Shown here: positions 55,401 to 62,173 of the stretch, piece by piece
Numbering within the stretch: position 1 is the stretch's first letter
Layout: each line of letters begins with the position of its first letter
NCBI GenBank assembly: GCA_017403145.1
Contig: JAFQOO010000003.1
Span: 1-64,000 of the forward strand
Direction: 5' to 3'
DNA length: 64,000 bases
From: Clostridia bacterium
Lineage (GTDB): Bacteria; Bacillota; Clostridia; Christensenellales; DTU072
Position numbers and translations under genes: made by a program
The notes under the pieces: generated by a model
Told to the model about the DNA's origin: nothing
What the model saw: only the letters and a program-made list of their open reading frames with translations
Databases searched by the model: none

Positions 55401-57502
55401 TTCTAAATACCGACTACACCGAGACTACCGCAAACGAGGTTACCACCCGTACCTATCAATTTGCTCCCAACAGCTCTAAATTCTATTATGTACGCGCGTT
55501 AGTACTCGATACTACCGAACAAAAGGTACTATACGCATCACCCTTGTCCAATAGTAAGAACGTTACCAGCGCAACCGGTAGTGTAGAAACAACTATCGAA
55601 AACAACGTTATCGAAGAAGTTCTTGATAGTGTAAAGGGCGGTATCGTAAATGCTAACGATTACCTCGGCACCGGACTAGGCGCAGATTTCTATCCCGCAG
55701 GCGATGCTGATACTTTGGGTTATACCTCAACTCTATCTAGCAACCTCTTGATGCTAACCTCCGACTATCCTACCTACTTTGGTTACACCAATAGCAGTTC
55801 TGCAAGCCTTTCAACCGAATCTTTCTATAGATTGAGCGTATGGGTAAAGACCATCGGCGATACCAAGGCAAGCGTAACCTTGAAGAATAGCTCCAACTAT
55901 CTTGCAGTTACCCATAGTGATGCCGATGCAGGTGAATACGTTGGTTATACCGGCATCAACACCCAAGATAAATGGGTAAGATACGATTTCTATATTGCAA
56001 CCAACCTCTCCAGCGGTAACGTAACCCTAGAACTATATCTAGGTAACAAGTACGCTAACAACACCACCGAGCTTGCAAATGGTACCAAGGTATCCTCCGG
56101 TGCAAGCGCCGGTACCGTATACTTCGACGACGTTATGCTCGTTAAACTTGCCGACGAAAACGCATATAACAAGCTTGTTTACGGTGTAGATAATCTCGAA
56201 GAAATCAGCGAAGAAACCATTAAAGAAAAGCTAAGCGCATACGGTGTTGACGTAAACGATGCTAACGTTGAATTTACTACCCAAGCTCTACTAAATGCAA
56301 GAAAGGCATATGCACTAAATCTTCTAGCAGAAAAGAGTGCTACCGATTCCTTCTTCAACAACTCCTTCAAGTTCGAGCTTGTTAACTACACCACCGACTC
56401 CTTCGACAACTACGACAAGAAGTCCGATGACCCCGAAACCACAGTAGCAGCTCTACTAGGTAACGAATCCAACTCCTTCACCCACTACGAAACCGATGCA
56501 GTTTACAATGGTTCCTATGCAGGTGAAACCGACGTTAAGGATAACGATACCCCCAACCACGTATATGGTGTATACAACAGAACCGGTGATTTCGACGACC
56601 TTATAGCACATATGACCAACAAGGAATACCTACTTGCAGATAGCACCTATGCACTTGCAGATAGATATACCGCAGACCAAATTAGAGAGTTCCTAACCAC
56701 CACCTATACCGATGGTAAGGAAGTTGATAACAACAACTACTTGATGATGGCAAACATCACCAAGCCCTCTGCACAACACTACAAGACCAACAGCTTGACG
56801 ATGGCTGCAAACAGCTATTACAAGATTACCTTCTATGCAAAGTATCTCTCCGGTAATAGCGACTCTACCAAGATGCCCGAGTTCCGTTTTGTATACGACA
56901 AGAGCAACGATTATTGGCAAACCATCCAAATCAAGGCAAGCAACGATATGGTAGAGTATACCTTCTTGTATGCAAACGAATCTACCAAGAGCGTAAGCGC
57001 AATCCTCGCATACTATCTAGGTTCTGACGACGCACAAGGCGATGCCGAAGACGTAAAGAACTTGATGGCAGGTATCTTGATGGTTGACGACCTCTCTATC
57101 GAAAAGGTAACCGCTGACGAATATGCAACCGAAAAGAGCGCACTCGAAAGCGATACCAACAAGGCAGGCACCTTTGCAACATACCTAACCGAAGCTGAAG
57201 AAAAGGAAGAAGAAAAGCCTGTTGAAGACGAAGAGGAAGATGAGGAAGAAGATGAAGGAAAGCAAATCAATCCTCAAGTATGGCTAATTATCTCCTCGGT
57301 TGTAATCGGCTTAATCCTTGTAGCAGTAATCGTAATAATGATTTATAGAAAGCTAAAGACCAAGGTTGTTAAGAAGCTACGCAAGACCAAGGTTGACAGC
57401 GCAATGCCTGCAGACTTCGAGAAGAAGCAAGCACAAGAAAAGGTACGCAAGAACGCAGATAGTCGTAAGAAGGATATTGATACTTCGGATTATAACGACT
57501 AG
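52490..57502 (+). CDS. Very large surface lipoprotein with repeated beta-sandwich modules and a C-terminal membrane helix
   Basis: The 1670-residue protein has a signal peptide ending in the lipobox VVAC (Cys27), then a Thr/Asp-rich linker. About five related carbohydrate-binding-like jelly-roll modules follow, each with a strand of the kind YYKLTFDVW, YYAISVWVYIW, FYRLSMWVKT, FYRLSVWVKT or YYKITFYAKY. An acidic stretch (about 1565-1595, Glu/Asp) leads to a membrane helix (about 1598-1619) and a basic cytoplasmic tail of ~51 residues. It may bind glycans or cell wall; no catalytic motif was seen. Anchors at both ends are unusual. R5 starts just after its stop. Confidence 0.78.
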   Translation: MKKSKKLLTLLLATMLVLALMIGVVACNPPEDPSTDDDTTTEETTTTETLLVNNGKFATTTGATYVKSASNWTLTAGAWAKSSTGLTTGVIDLSSEAFANNKGAIDADIGTPGIAPSTPKTDGVYDDTNALIINMKGEESNGSIFYASSTASVKKGTYYKLTFDVWTDLIFDENVDNSKRGAAIVVSQGTSASSVVVAQFLSINTNEEWQTYSVYIEGSNFEDRSFNVQLWLGYGPAQMKDLVNKGNTSYNSTYTAKGAAMFDNVIMDTIEKSEYDSALVNQYNALASASETERTQEMQKAYGVVSGKNVVISYEYLNNNFTGATGYSTSNSQSSYFTSAKVGSTANYTVITGEDGISQDEKNKFPTYAGTNDPIGVFDMSKLYYNYVDSQDATKNDNYANAYGKVASSFIPPVASDLGVTYSQENGYQFTSPANALESRALLIYHQENAISGAGFKSSFNILIENNKYYAISVWVYIWVPEVSEESYCGTKPVAPEEGVENFESKLAEYNKKQAEYDVLYNEWKKYDAFAKNANGTDPDHRAYATLRLQGSSTNAKPEVQSDGTWGSWQQLTLKVKGNELADRKVGLELWYGEGEWGEDTLYPGGCFFDNITIMEYDNETDLNNAYNDGDIKEWDSINEADYAGFGINGATQDFVALGNEEVDGWYYNVVDTNTFVDMNSADSNLYAGILSGSAVKNGNDLSGVNALKGLTFEDKDVLELGATTFDFVVLNNAKYTASKLFYKPSDSDTVLKTAPNHFYRLSMWVKTQNLKNDSNFSISLYDAENDSLINSSATQASLAVSEWTEISFVLQASATESDEMYMVVEFGKGDIYTPASHTQGAVIMTAITWKEIEYSEYNAASGSYIKSFDLSGSTSTGSSITNSDFSAVDSSNYDLDEEDDKVFDDNGKIVGVASPKSWTIATEAYLISAPVLSASGSYIQWKETVKDATHYHIYNADKELVKVLSVATAVLNTDYTETTANEVTTRTYQFAPNSSKFYYVRALVLDTTEQKVLYASPLSNSKNVTSATGSVETTIENNVIEEVLDSVKGGIVNANDYLGTGLGADFYPAGDADTLGYTSTLSSNLLMLTSDYPTYFGYTNSSSASLSTESFYRLSVWVKTIGDTKASVTLKNSSNYLAVTHSDADAGEYVGYTGINTQDKWVRYDFYIATNLSSGNVTLELYLGNKYANNTTELANGTKVSSGASAGTVYFDDVMLVKLADENAYNKLVYGVDNLEEISEETIKEKLSAYGVDVNDANVEFTTQALLNARKAYALNLLAEKSATDSFFNNSFKFELVNYTTDSFDNYDKKSDDPETTVAALLGNESNSFTHYETDAVYNGSYAGETDVKDNDTPNHVYGVYNRTGDFDDLIAHMTNKEYLLADSTYALADRYTADQIREFLTTTYTDGKEVDNNNYLMMANITKPSAQHYKTNSLTMAANSYYKITFYAKYLSGNSDSTKMPEFRFVYDKSNDYWQTIQIKASNDMVEYTFLYANESTKSVSAILAYYLGSDDAQGDAEDVKNLMAGILMVDDLSIEKVTADEYATEKSALESDTNKAGTFATYLTEAEEKEEEKPVEDEEEDEEEDEGKQINPQVWLIISSVVIGLILVAVIVIMIYRKLKTKVVKKLRKTKVDSAMPADFEKKQAQEKVRKNADSRKKDIDTSDYND

Positions 57503-57503
57503 T

Positions 57504-57629
57504 AAAAACACGTTATTTTGGCGAATAACTTCATAAAACAAAAGCCACTTTCGGTCGTTTACTATTAGTAAAGTCCCGTCAAGTGGCTTTTTTGTTTTAC
57601 TCGTTCTTCATCCAAACTAACGTGTTTTT
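57504..57629 (+). repeat. R5, nested palindromic repeat element (terminator)
   Basis: The outer arms AAAAACACGTTA and TAACGTGTTTTT differ from R1 by a compensated C-G to T-A type change. TTTTGGCG faces CATCCAAA. The next stem AATAAC pairs with GTTCTT apart from one mismatch. The inner stem AAAACAAAAGCCACTT pairs with AAGTGGCTTTTTTGTTTT. The apex is type b. It starts one base after the TAG stop of the large surface protein. Confidence 0.88.
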
Positions 57630-57675
57630 AAGTGCACTAACAAGAGCGCGAGATACCATAAACTGAACAACAAGG

Positions 57676-57747
57676 ATATTTTGGCGCTATACTTCACAAA
57701 ACAAGAGCCTCCCTCGGTCGTTTACCTTTTGTGTAAAGTCCCGTCGG
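57676..57747 (+). repeat. R6h, truncated half of an R element
   Basis: TTTTGGCGCTATACTTCAC, an inner arm (CAAAACAAGAGCC) and a type b module ending CCCGTCGG are present. The 3' half is replaced by R6, with the same junction as R3h/R3. Confidence 0.78.
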
Positions 57748-57875
57748 TTTGGACTTTGTATTTTGGCGCAATACTTTGTTAAAGGCAAAACCCCTTCAGG
57801 GCGCAGTACGTTAGTACAGCAACCCTTTGTTGTTTCACCTTTGTCGCGTATTGCATCCAAATTTCAAAGTCCAAA
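57748..57875 (+). repeat. R6, nested palindromic repeat element
   Basis: It is near-identical to R3: arms TTTGGACTTTG/CAAAGTCCAAA, TTTTGGCG facing CATCCAAA, and type a apex (AGGGCGCAGTAC with GTACAGCAACCCT). Its second stem CAATAC/GTATTG is fully paired where R3 has one mismatch. Confidence 0.86.
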
Positions 57876-57892
57876 TAATCAGTTATATGAAC

Positions 57893-58045
57893 TTTTCCTT
57901 GTGAACGAAACGTAGTGTAGTGAGGTCGTTCCGCGTTCCGTACTCCGCGTTCCGCACTAATATAATCTTTCCTTGTTTGCGTAGCTAAGCGGAGCAAAGT
58001 CGTTCCGCGCTCCGCGTTCTGCATTCATATAATTTTCCTTGTGTG
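57893..58045 (+). repeat. Heptamer array A4 with three leaders
   Basis: Leaders CCTTGTGAACGAAACG..., CCTTGTTTGCGTAGC... and a truncated CCTTGTGTG are separated by YTYYGCR heptamers. It follows R6 just as array A2 follows R3. Confidence 0.8.
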
Positions 58046-58068
58046 TAACAAAGCTATATATAAATAAT

Positions 58069-58094
58069 AAAAACCACCATCATTGGTGGTTTTA
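58069..58094 (-). terminator. Intrinsic terminator of the XRE gene
   Basis: On the minus strand, AAACCACC-AATGAT-GGTGGTTT followed by TTATT; the stem begins inside the TAA stop codon. Confidence 0.8.
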
Positions 58095-58286
58095 TTGTAT
58101 AAGGTCTTCAAAGGTAACGCCAAGAGTTTTTATGATTGCAACAATATTGGATAGGGTGGGCTCTACTTTACCGCGCTCCCATTCGCTGACGCGCTGTTGA
58201 GTAGTACCAATTTTCTTGGCAAATTCAGCCTGATTATATCCGGCAAGCTTTCTTTCAAATGCAAGGTTTTCTCCAAACGTACTCAT
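58092..58286 (-). CDS. XRE/Cro-type HTH regulator
   Basis: The 64-residue protein consists almost only of an HTH_3 domain (FERKLAGYNQAEFAKKIGTTQQRVSEWERGKVEPTLS), with the helix-turn-helix at about 20-42. It is divergent from the second Cys-repeat lipoprotein gene. Two identical-type 16-bp operators lie in the shared intergenic region. The ATG at 58286 is preferred; an in-frame GTG at 58307 overlaps its own promoter. GAGG lies only one base before the ATG. Confidence 0.85.
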   Translation of the reverse strand: MSTFGENLAFERKLAGYNQAEFAKKIGTTQQRVSEWERGKVEPTLSNIVAIIKTLGVTFEDLIQ

Positions 58287-58303
58287 ACCTCTATAATAAT
58301 AAA

Positions 58304-58341
58304 ACACTAAAAAAAGTGTTGCAATACACTAAATATAGTGT
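58304..58341. promoter_or_regulatory. Twin 16-bp operators between the XRE and lipoprotein genes
   Basis: ACACTAAAAAAAGTGT (58304-58319) and ACACTAAATATAGTGT (58326-58341) are palindromes in the same register, 22 bp apart, or two helical turns. The palindromic TTGCAA (58319-58324) between them is the likely -35 of the XRE gene, and the second site touches the presumed -35 of the lipoprotein gene. Confidence 0.75.
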
Positions 58342-58368
58342 TAAAATAAAATCAAATCATACTATAAT
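58340..58368 (+). promoter_or_regulatory. Promoter of the 728-residue lipoprotein
   Basis: TATAAT (58363-58368) with a weak -35 GTTAAA (58340-58345) at 17 nt. The -35 overlaps the second operator, as expected for a repressed promoter. Confidence 0.6.
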
Positions 58369-58399
58369 ATAGTAAATACAAATAAAAGAGAGGTACGGA

Positions 58400-60586
58400 A
58401 TGAAAAGGTTTCTATCAATTTTTGTTATTGTGTTGGTTTGTTGCCTACTAGTAGGCGTATTGGTAGCTTGTGGTGGTTCCCACACTTGCGTAGATACTAC
58501 TAACGACCATAGGTGTGATATCTGCGATAAAGTATTATCCACTTGTTCGGATACTGACAACAACCACCTTTGTGATATTTGTGGTAATAGTCTTAGCGAT
58601 TGTATAGATAACGATAAGAATCACGTTTGTGAAATTTGTGGTGAAACGATAATCACTTGTGTTGACGATAACGCCAACCATAACTGCGATATATGTAATA
58701 AAGAGTTATCCACTTGTTTAGATGAAAATGCTGATAATGAATGTGATATATGCGGTTTAACTTTTGAATTATTGGACAATGATACCTATAAAATTACCGG
58801 GTATAATGGAACCGCTAGCAACTTGCAAATTCCTTCTACGATACTAGGAAAACCCGTAACAATTATTGGTGAAGGTGCATTCTCTGATTGCACCTCGCTC
58901 AAAGGCATAACTATCCCCAACTCGGTAACAAGCATAGAAGATAGTGCCTTCGAATATTGCTTTAGCCTAATAAGCGTAGTAATAGGTGATAGCGTAGAAC
59001 ATATTGGTGAAGAAGCTTTCTTTTCGTGCGGAAAGCTTTTAGAAGTATACAATCTATCCTCATTAAATATTACTAAGGGTAGTGAAGAAAATGGCTACGT
59101 AGGATACCCTGCATTGGATATATACACTTCACTAGATACGCCAAGTAAACTTTCCACCGATAGCGACGGATATATGATTTATACAAATGGAGAAGAAAAG
59201 TTATTAGTAGGCTATACCGGTAGTGAAAAGGAGCTTACATTGCCTAGCGATATACCTTCAATTTATCACTATGCCTTCGTTAATTGCTTTAGCCAAACAA
59301 GGATAGTAATTGGGGATGACGTAACTAGCATTGGTGTTGGAGCCTTCGGTTTTTGTTACTCACTAACAAGCGTAGTAATCGGTGATAGTGTAACTAGTAT
59401 TGGTGAGGATGCCTTCTTCTATAGCCATAAGCTTGTAGAAGTATACAATCTATCCTCATTGAATATTACTAAGGGTAGTGAAGAAAATGGCTACGTAGGA
59501 TACTATGCAAAAGATATATATACAAGTCTGAATACTCCAAGTAAACTAAGTACTGATGAAAACGGATATATTATATATACGGATGGACAAACTAAGAGTT
59601 TAGTAGGATACGTAGGAGAGGAAACTGAATTAACTTTACCAAGTGGTATAACAGAGATTAATCAATGGGCGGTCTATAATTGCGAATCCCTAACAAGCGT
59701 AGTAATACCAGATAGCGTAACGAGCATAGGAGAATATGCATTCTATGGTTGCGACTCCTTAACAAGCGTAGTAATACCCGATAGCGTAACAAACATAGGA
59801 GATGATGCGTTCGAATATTGTACCTCTCTAACAGGCGTAACAATAGGTAATAGCGTTACAAGCATAGGCGATTGGGCGTTCTATGATTGTTATAAACTAG
59901 TAGAAGTCTATAACCTATCCTCTTTGGATATAACGGCAGGAAATCCGTCATACGGTTGCGTAGGATACTATGCAAAAGATATATATACAAGTCTGAATAC
60001 TCCAAGTAAACTAAGTACTGATGAGAACGGATATATTATATATACGGATGGACAAACTAAGAGCTTAGTAGGATACGTAGGAGAGGAAACTGAATTAACT
60101 TTACCAAGTGGTATAACAGAGATTAATCAAGGGGCGTTCGTTGATTGCACCTCTCTAACAAGCGTAGTAATACCAGATAGCGTAACAAGCATAGGAGAAA
60201 GAGCGTTCTATAATTGCGAATCCCTAACAAGCGTAAAGTATACAGGCACAATAGACCAATGGTGTGGGATAACGTTTGATGGATGGAATTCAAATCCTTT
60301 AAGTAATGGAGCAAAGCTATCTCTAAACGGAGAACTCGTAACCGAATTAGTAATACCTAATTCAATAACGGAAATAAAGGATTTTGCATTCAATGGTTGC
60401 GACTCCCTAACAAACGTAACAATACCCGATAGCGTAACAAGCATAGGAGTTTATGCATTCAAGGATTGCGACTCCTTAACGGTAATAAATTATGTTGGAA
60501 CAAAAGTAGAATGGGATAATATTGAAAAAGGTTATAATTGGGATTCTGGTAATTATACGATTTACTACGATTACGAAATAGAATAA
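58400..60586 (+). CDS. Second Cys/Asp/His-repeat and BspA-LRR lipoprotein
   Basis: The 728-residue protein has a signal peptide ending in the lipobox LVAC (Cys24), then five Cys repeats of the C-x-D-x-x-x-D/N-H-x-C-D/E-x-C type (about 28-115). LRR_5 repeats run to the end (GAFSDCTSLKGITIPNSVTSIEDSAF pattern). It is the smaller relative of the 1314-residue lipoprotein. Two internal segments of ~172 bp (59494-59665 and 59959-60130) differ at only two bases by eye, so the gene has grown by recent duplication. GAGAGG precedes the ATG. Control by the XRE regulator is likely. Confidence 0.86.
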   Translation: MKRFLSIFVIVLVCCLLVGVLVACGGSHTCVDTTNDHRCDICDKVLSTCSDTDNNHLCDICGNSLSDCIDNDKNHVCEICGETIITCVDDNANHNCDICNKELSTCLDENADNECDICGLTFELLDNDTYKITGYNGTASNLQIPSTILGKPVTIIGEGAFSDCTSLKGITIPNSVTSIEDSAFEYCFSLISVVIGDSVEHIGEEAFFSCGKLLEVYNLSSLNITKGSEENGYVGYPALDIYTSLDTPSKLSTDSDGYMIYTNGEEKLLVGYTGSEKELTLPSDIPSIYHYAFVNCFSQTRIVIGDDVTSIGVGAFGFCYSLTSVVIGDSVTSIGEDAFFYSHKLVEVYNLSSLNITKGSEENGYVGYYAKDIYTSLNTPSKLSTDENGYIIYTDGQTKSLVGYVGEETELTLPSGITEINQWAVYNCESLTSVVIPDSVTSIGEYAFYGCDSLTSVVIPDSVTNIGDDAFEYCTSLTGVTIGNSVTSIGDWAFYDCYKLVEVYNLSSLDITAGNPSYGCVGYYAKDIYTSLNTPSKLSTDENGYIIYTDGQTKSLVGYVGEETELTLPSGITEINQGAFVDCTSLTSVVIPDSVTSIGERAFYNCESLTSVKYTGTIDQWCGITFDGWNSNPLSNGAKLSLNGELVTELVIPNSITEIKDFAFNGCDSLTNVTIPDSVTSIGVYAFKDCDSLTVINYVGTKVEWDNIEKGYNWDSGNYTIYYDYEIE

Positions 60587-60603
60587 TTGTTGGATTATTA
60601 CTG

Positions 60604-60636
60604 AGAAATTCACGCGAAGGCGTGAATTTCTTTTTG
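60604..60636 (+). terminator. Intrinsic terminator after the second lipoprotein gene
   Basis: AGAAATTCACGC-GAAG-GCGTGAATTTCT followed by TTTTG. Confidence 0.9.
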
Positions 60637-60703
60637 CATTATTAAACGTATCAAAACCCGTTCTACATTTTGATAGAGAACGAAGCAAAAATATATAAAC
60701 TCT

Positions 60704-60831
60704 AAAAATCGCGCTAGTTTGGATGCTCCCCGACGGAAATGAGAAAACACCACGATAGGAGTTTACTAGGCGTAAATGACTGAGTGGGGTTGAACTATTT
60801 TCTATGGGGAGCGCCAAAATAGCGCGTTTTT
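60704..60831 (-). repeat. R7, nested palindromic repeat element, reversed
   Basis: Read on the minus strand, AAAAACGCGCTA and TAGCGCGATTTTT form the outer arms. TTTTGGCG faces CATCCAAA, and CTCCCC pairs with GGGGAG. A diverged type b apex (CAGTCATTTAC with GTAAACTCC) is at the tip. It is the only inverted copy and is not directly behind a same-strand gene. Confidence 0.8.
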
Positions 60832-60836
60832 ACCCC

Positions 60837-60865
60837 TTTACTTATTAGTAAAGAAGTGCTATAAT
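60837..60865 (+). promoter_or_regulatory. Promoter giving a near-leaderless rnfC mRNA
   Basis: TTTACT (60837-60842), 17 nt, TATAAT (60860-60865), then 8 nt to the ATG. The leader would be 0-2 nt. Confidence 0.6.
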
Positions 60866-60873
60866 ATCTAAGT

Positions 60874-62169
60874 ATGAGACTCAAAACTTTTAAATTCGGT
60901 ATTCATCCAAAAGATATGAAGGAACTCTCGCACGACTGCAAGTTCGAGGAGATGCCAACGGGGGAAAAAGTTTATATCCCACTCGCTCAACATTTGGGCA
61001 CTCCAGCTTCCGCTTGCGTAGAGGTAGGGGACTACGTTAAGGTAGGCACCAAAATCGGTGAGGCTTCTTCCTACGTTTCTTGTAACGTTCATAGCTCGGT
61101 TAGCGGTATCGTAGAGGGCTTTGTGCTACGCGAAAACGCTATGGGTAAACGTATCCGCCACGTTTGTATTGCTAACGATGGTAAATATGAGGAAGACTTT
61201 TTGCCCCCACTAGAAAATCCCACTCGCGAAGAGCTTGTCGCTAGGTGTAAAGAGTGCGGTCTAGCAGGTATGGGCGGTGCTACCTTCCCCACACACGTTA
61301 AACTTGAAAATAAAAATCCCATAAAGGCTCTTATTATAAACGGTTCGGAATGTGAGCCTTATATCACCACCGACTACCGCCTTATGATAGACAAGTCCCA
61401 AGAGGTACTAGAAGGTATCCGTTATCTTGCAAAGGCGATAGGGGCACCCGAAATTTGGATTGGTATCGAAGCCAACAAGGATGATGCCATCGAAGAAATG
61501 TTGCGCGTAACCGCGGGTGATAATTCCATCAAGGTCTTCGCTCTTAAAACCAAGTATCCCCAAGGTGGCGAAAAGCAACTTATCTATGCTCTAGCACACC
61601 AAAAGGTGCCCGCAGGCGGTCTTCCCAGCGACCTTGGTTTTATAGTTTTGAATATATCCACAGCTCTTGCTATGTACGAGGCTTGCGCCCTCGGTAAACC
61701 GCTATTTAGTCGTTATATGACGGTATCGGGTAAGGGTATAAATCGCCCGGCAAATATCTGGGTGCGTTTCGGCGTGCCTTTTGTGGAAATCGTTGACTAT
61801 CTTGGTTACCGCGACGACGTTCAAAAGGTTATAAGCGGTGGTCCTATGATGGGCGTTTCGCTACATAGCTTTATGCCCGTTGTTACCAAAGGCAGTAGTG
61901 CTTTGCTTCTTCTTATCGAAGAGGAAATTCGCGCCGTCGACCCCACAACTTGCATAAATTGTGCTCGTTGCGCCAACGTTTGCCCTATGGGACTTATGCC
62001 GATGATGACCGATGCCCTCGTTCTAAAGAATATGATTAAAGAAATAAAGCCTTATAATCCGCTTTCTTGCATAGAGTGCGGTTGTTGCGCCTACGTTTGT
62101 CCCGCTAAGCGCCCACTCGTTCAATCACAAAGGCTTGCTAAAAAACTCATAAGAGAAAGGAAATTATAG
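60874..62169 (+). CDS. rnfC: Rnf complex subunit C (NADH-binding)
   Basis: This 431-residue RnfC has the N-terminal barrel, the flavin/NADH-binding GGAT-type region (AGMGGATFPTHVKL; NGSECEPYITTDYRLM) and two 4Fe-4S motifs near the C-terminus (CINCARCANVCP; CIECGCCAYVCP). It lets electrons pass between NAD and ferredoxin in the ion-pumping Rnf complex. It is first in the order C-D-G-E. No Shine-Dalgarno is present. Confidence 0.96.
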   Translation: MRLKTFKFGIHPKDMKELSHDCKFEEMPTGEKVYIPLAQHLGTPASACVEVGDYVKVGTKIGEASSYVSCNVHSSVSGIVEGFVLRENAMGKRIRHVCIANDGKYEEDFLPPLENPTREELVARCKECGLAGMGGATFPTHVKLENKNPIKALIINGSECEPYITTDYRLMIDKSQEVLEGIRYLAKAIGAPEIWIGIEANKDDAIEEMLRVTAGDNSIKVFALKTKYPQGGEKQLIYALAHQKVPAGGLPSDLGFIVLNISTALAMYEACALGKPLFSRYMTVSGKGINRPANIWVRFGVPFVEIVDYLGYRDDVQKVISGGPMMGVSLHSFMPVVTKGSSALLLLIEEEIRAVDPTTCINCARCANVCPMGLMPMMTDALVLKNMIKEIKPYNPLSCIECGCCAYVCPAKRPLVQSQRLAKKLIRERKL

Positions 62170-62173
62170 AATT

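Noticed and set aside
1..58045. CRISPR array interpretation of the repeat regions
   Set aside because: Units are 7 bp or single ~127-bp elements. No regular repeat-spacer pattern and no cas gene were seen.
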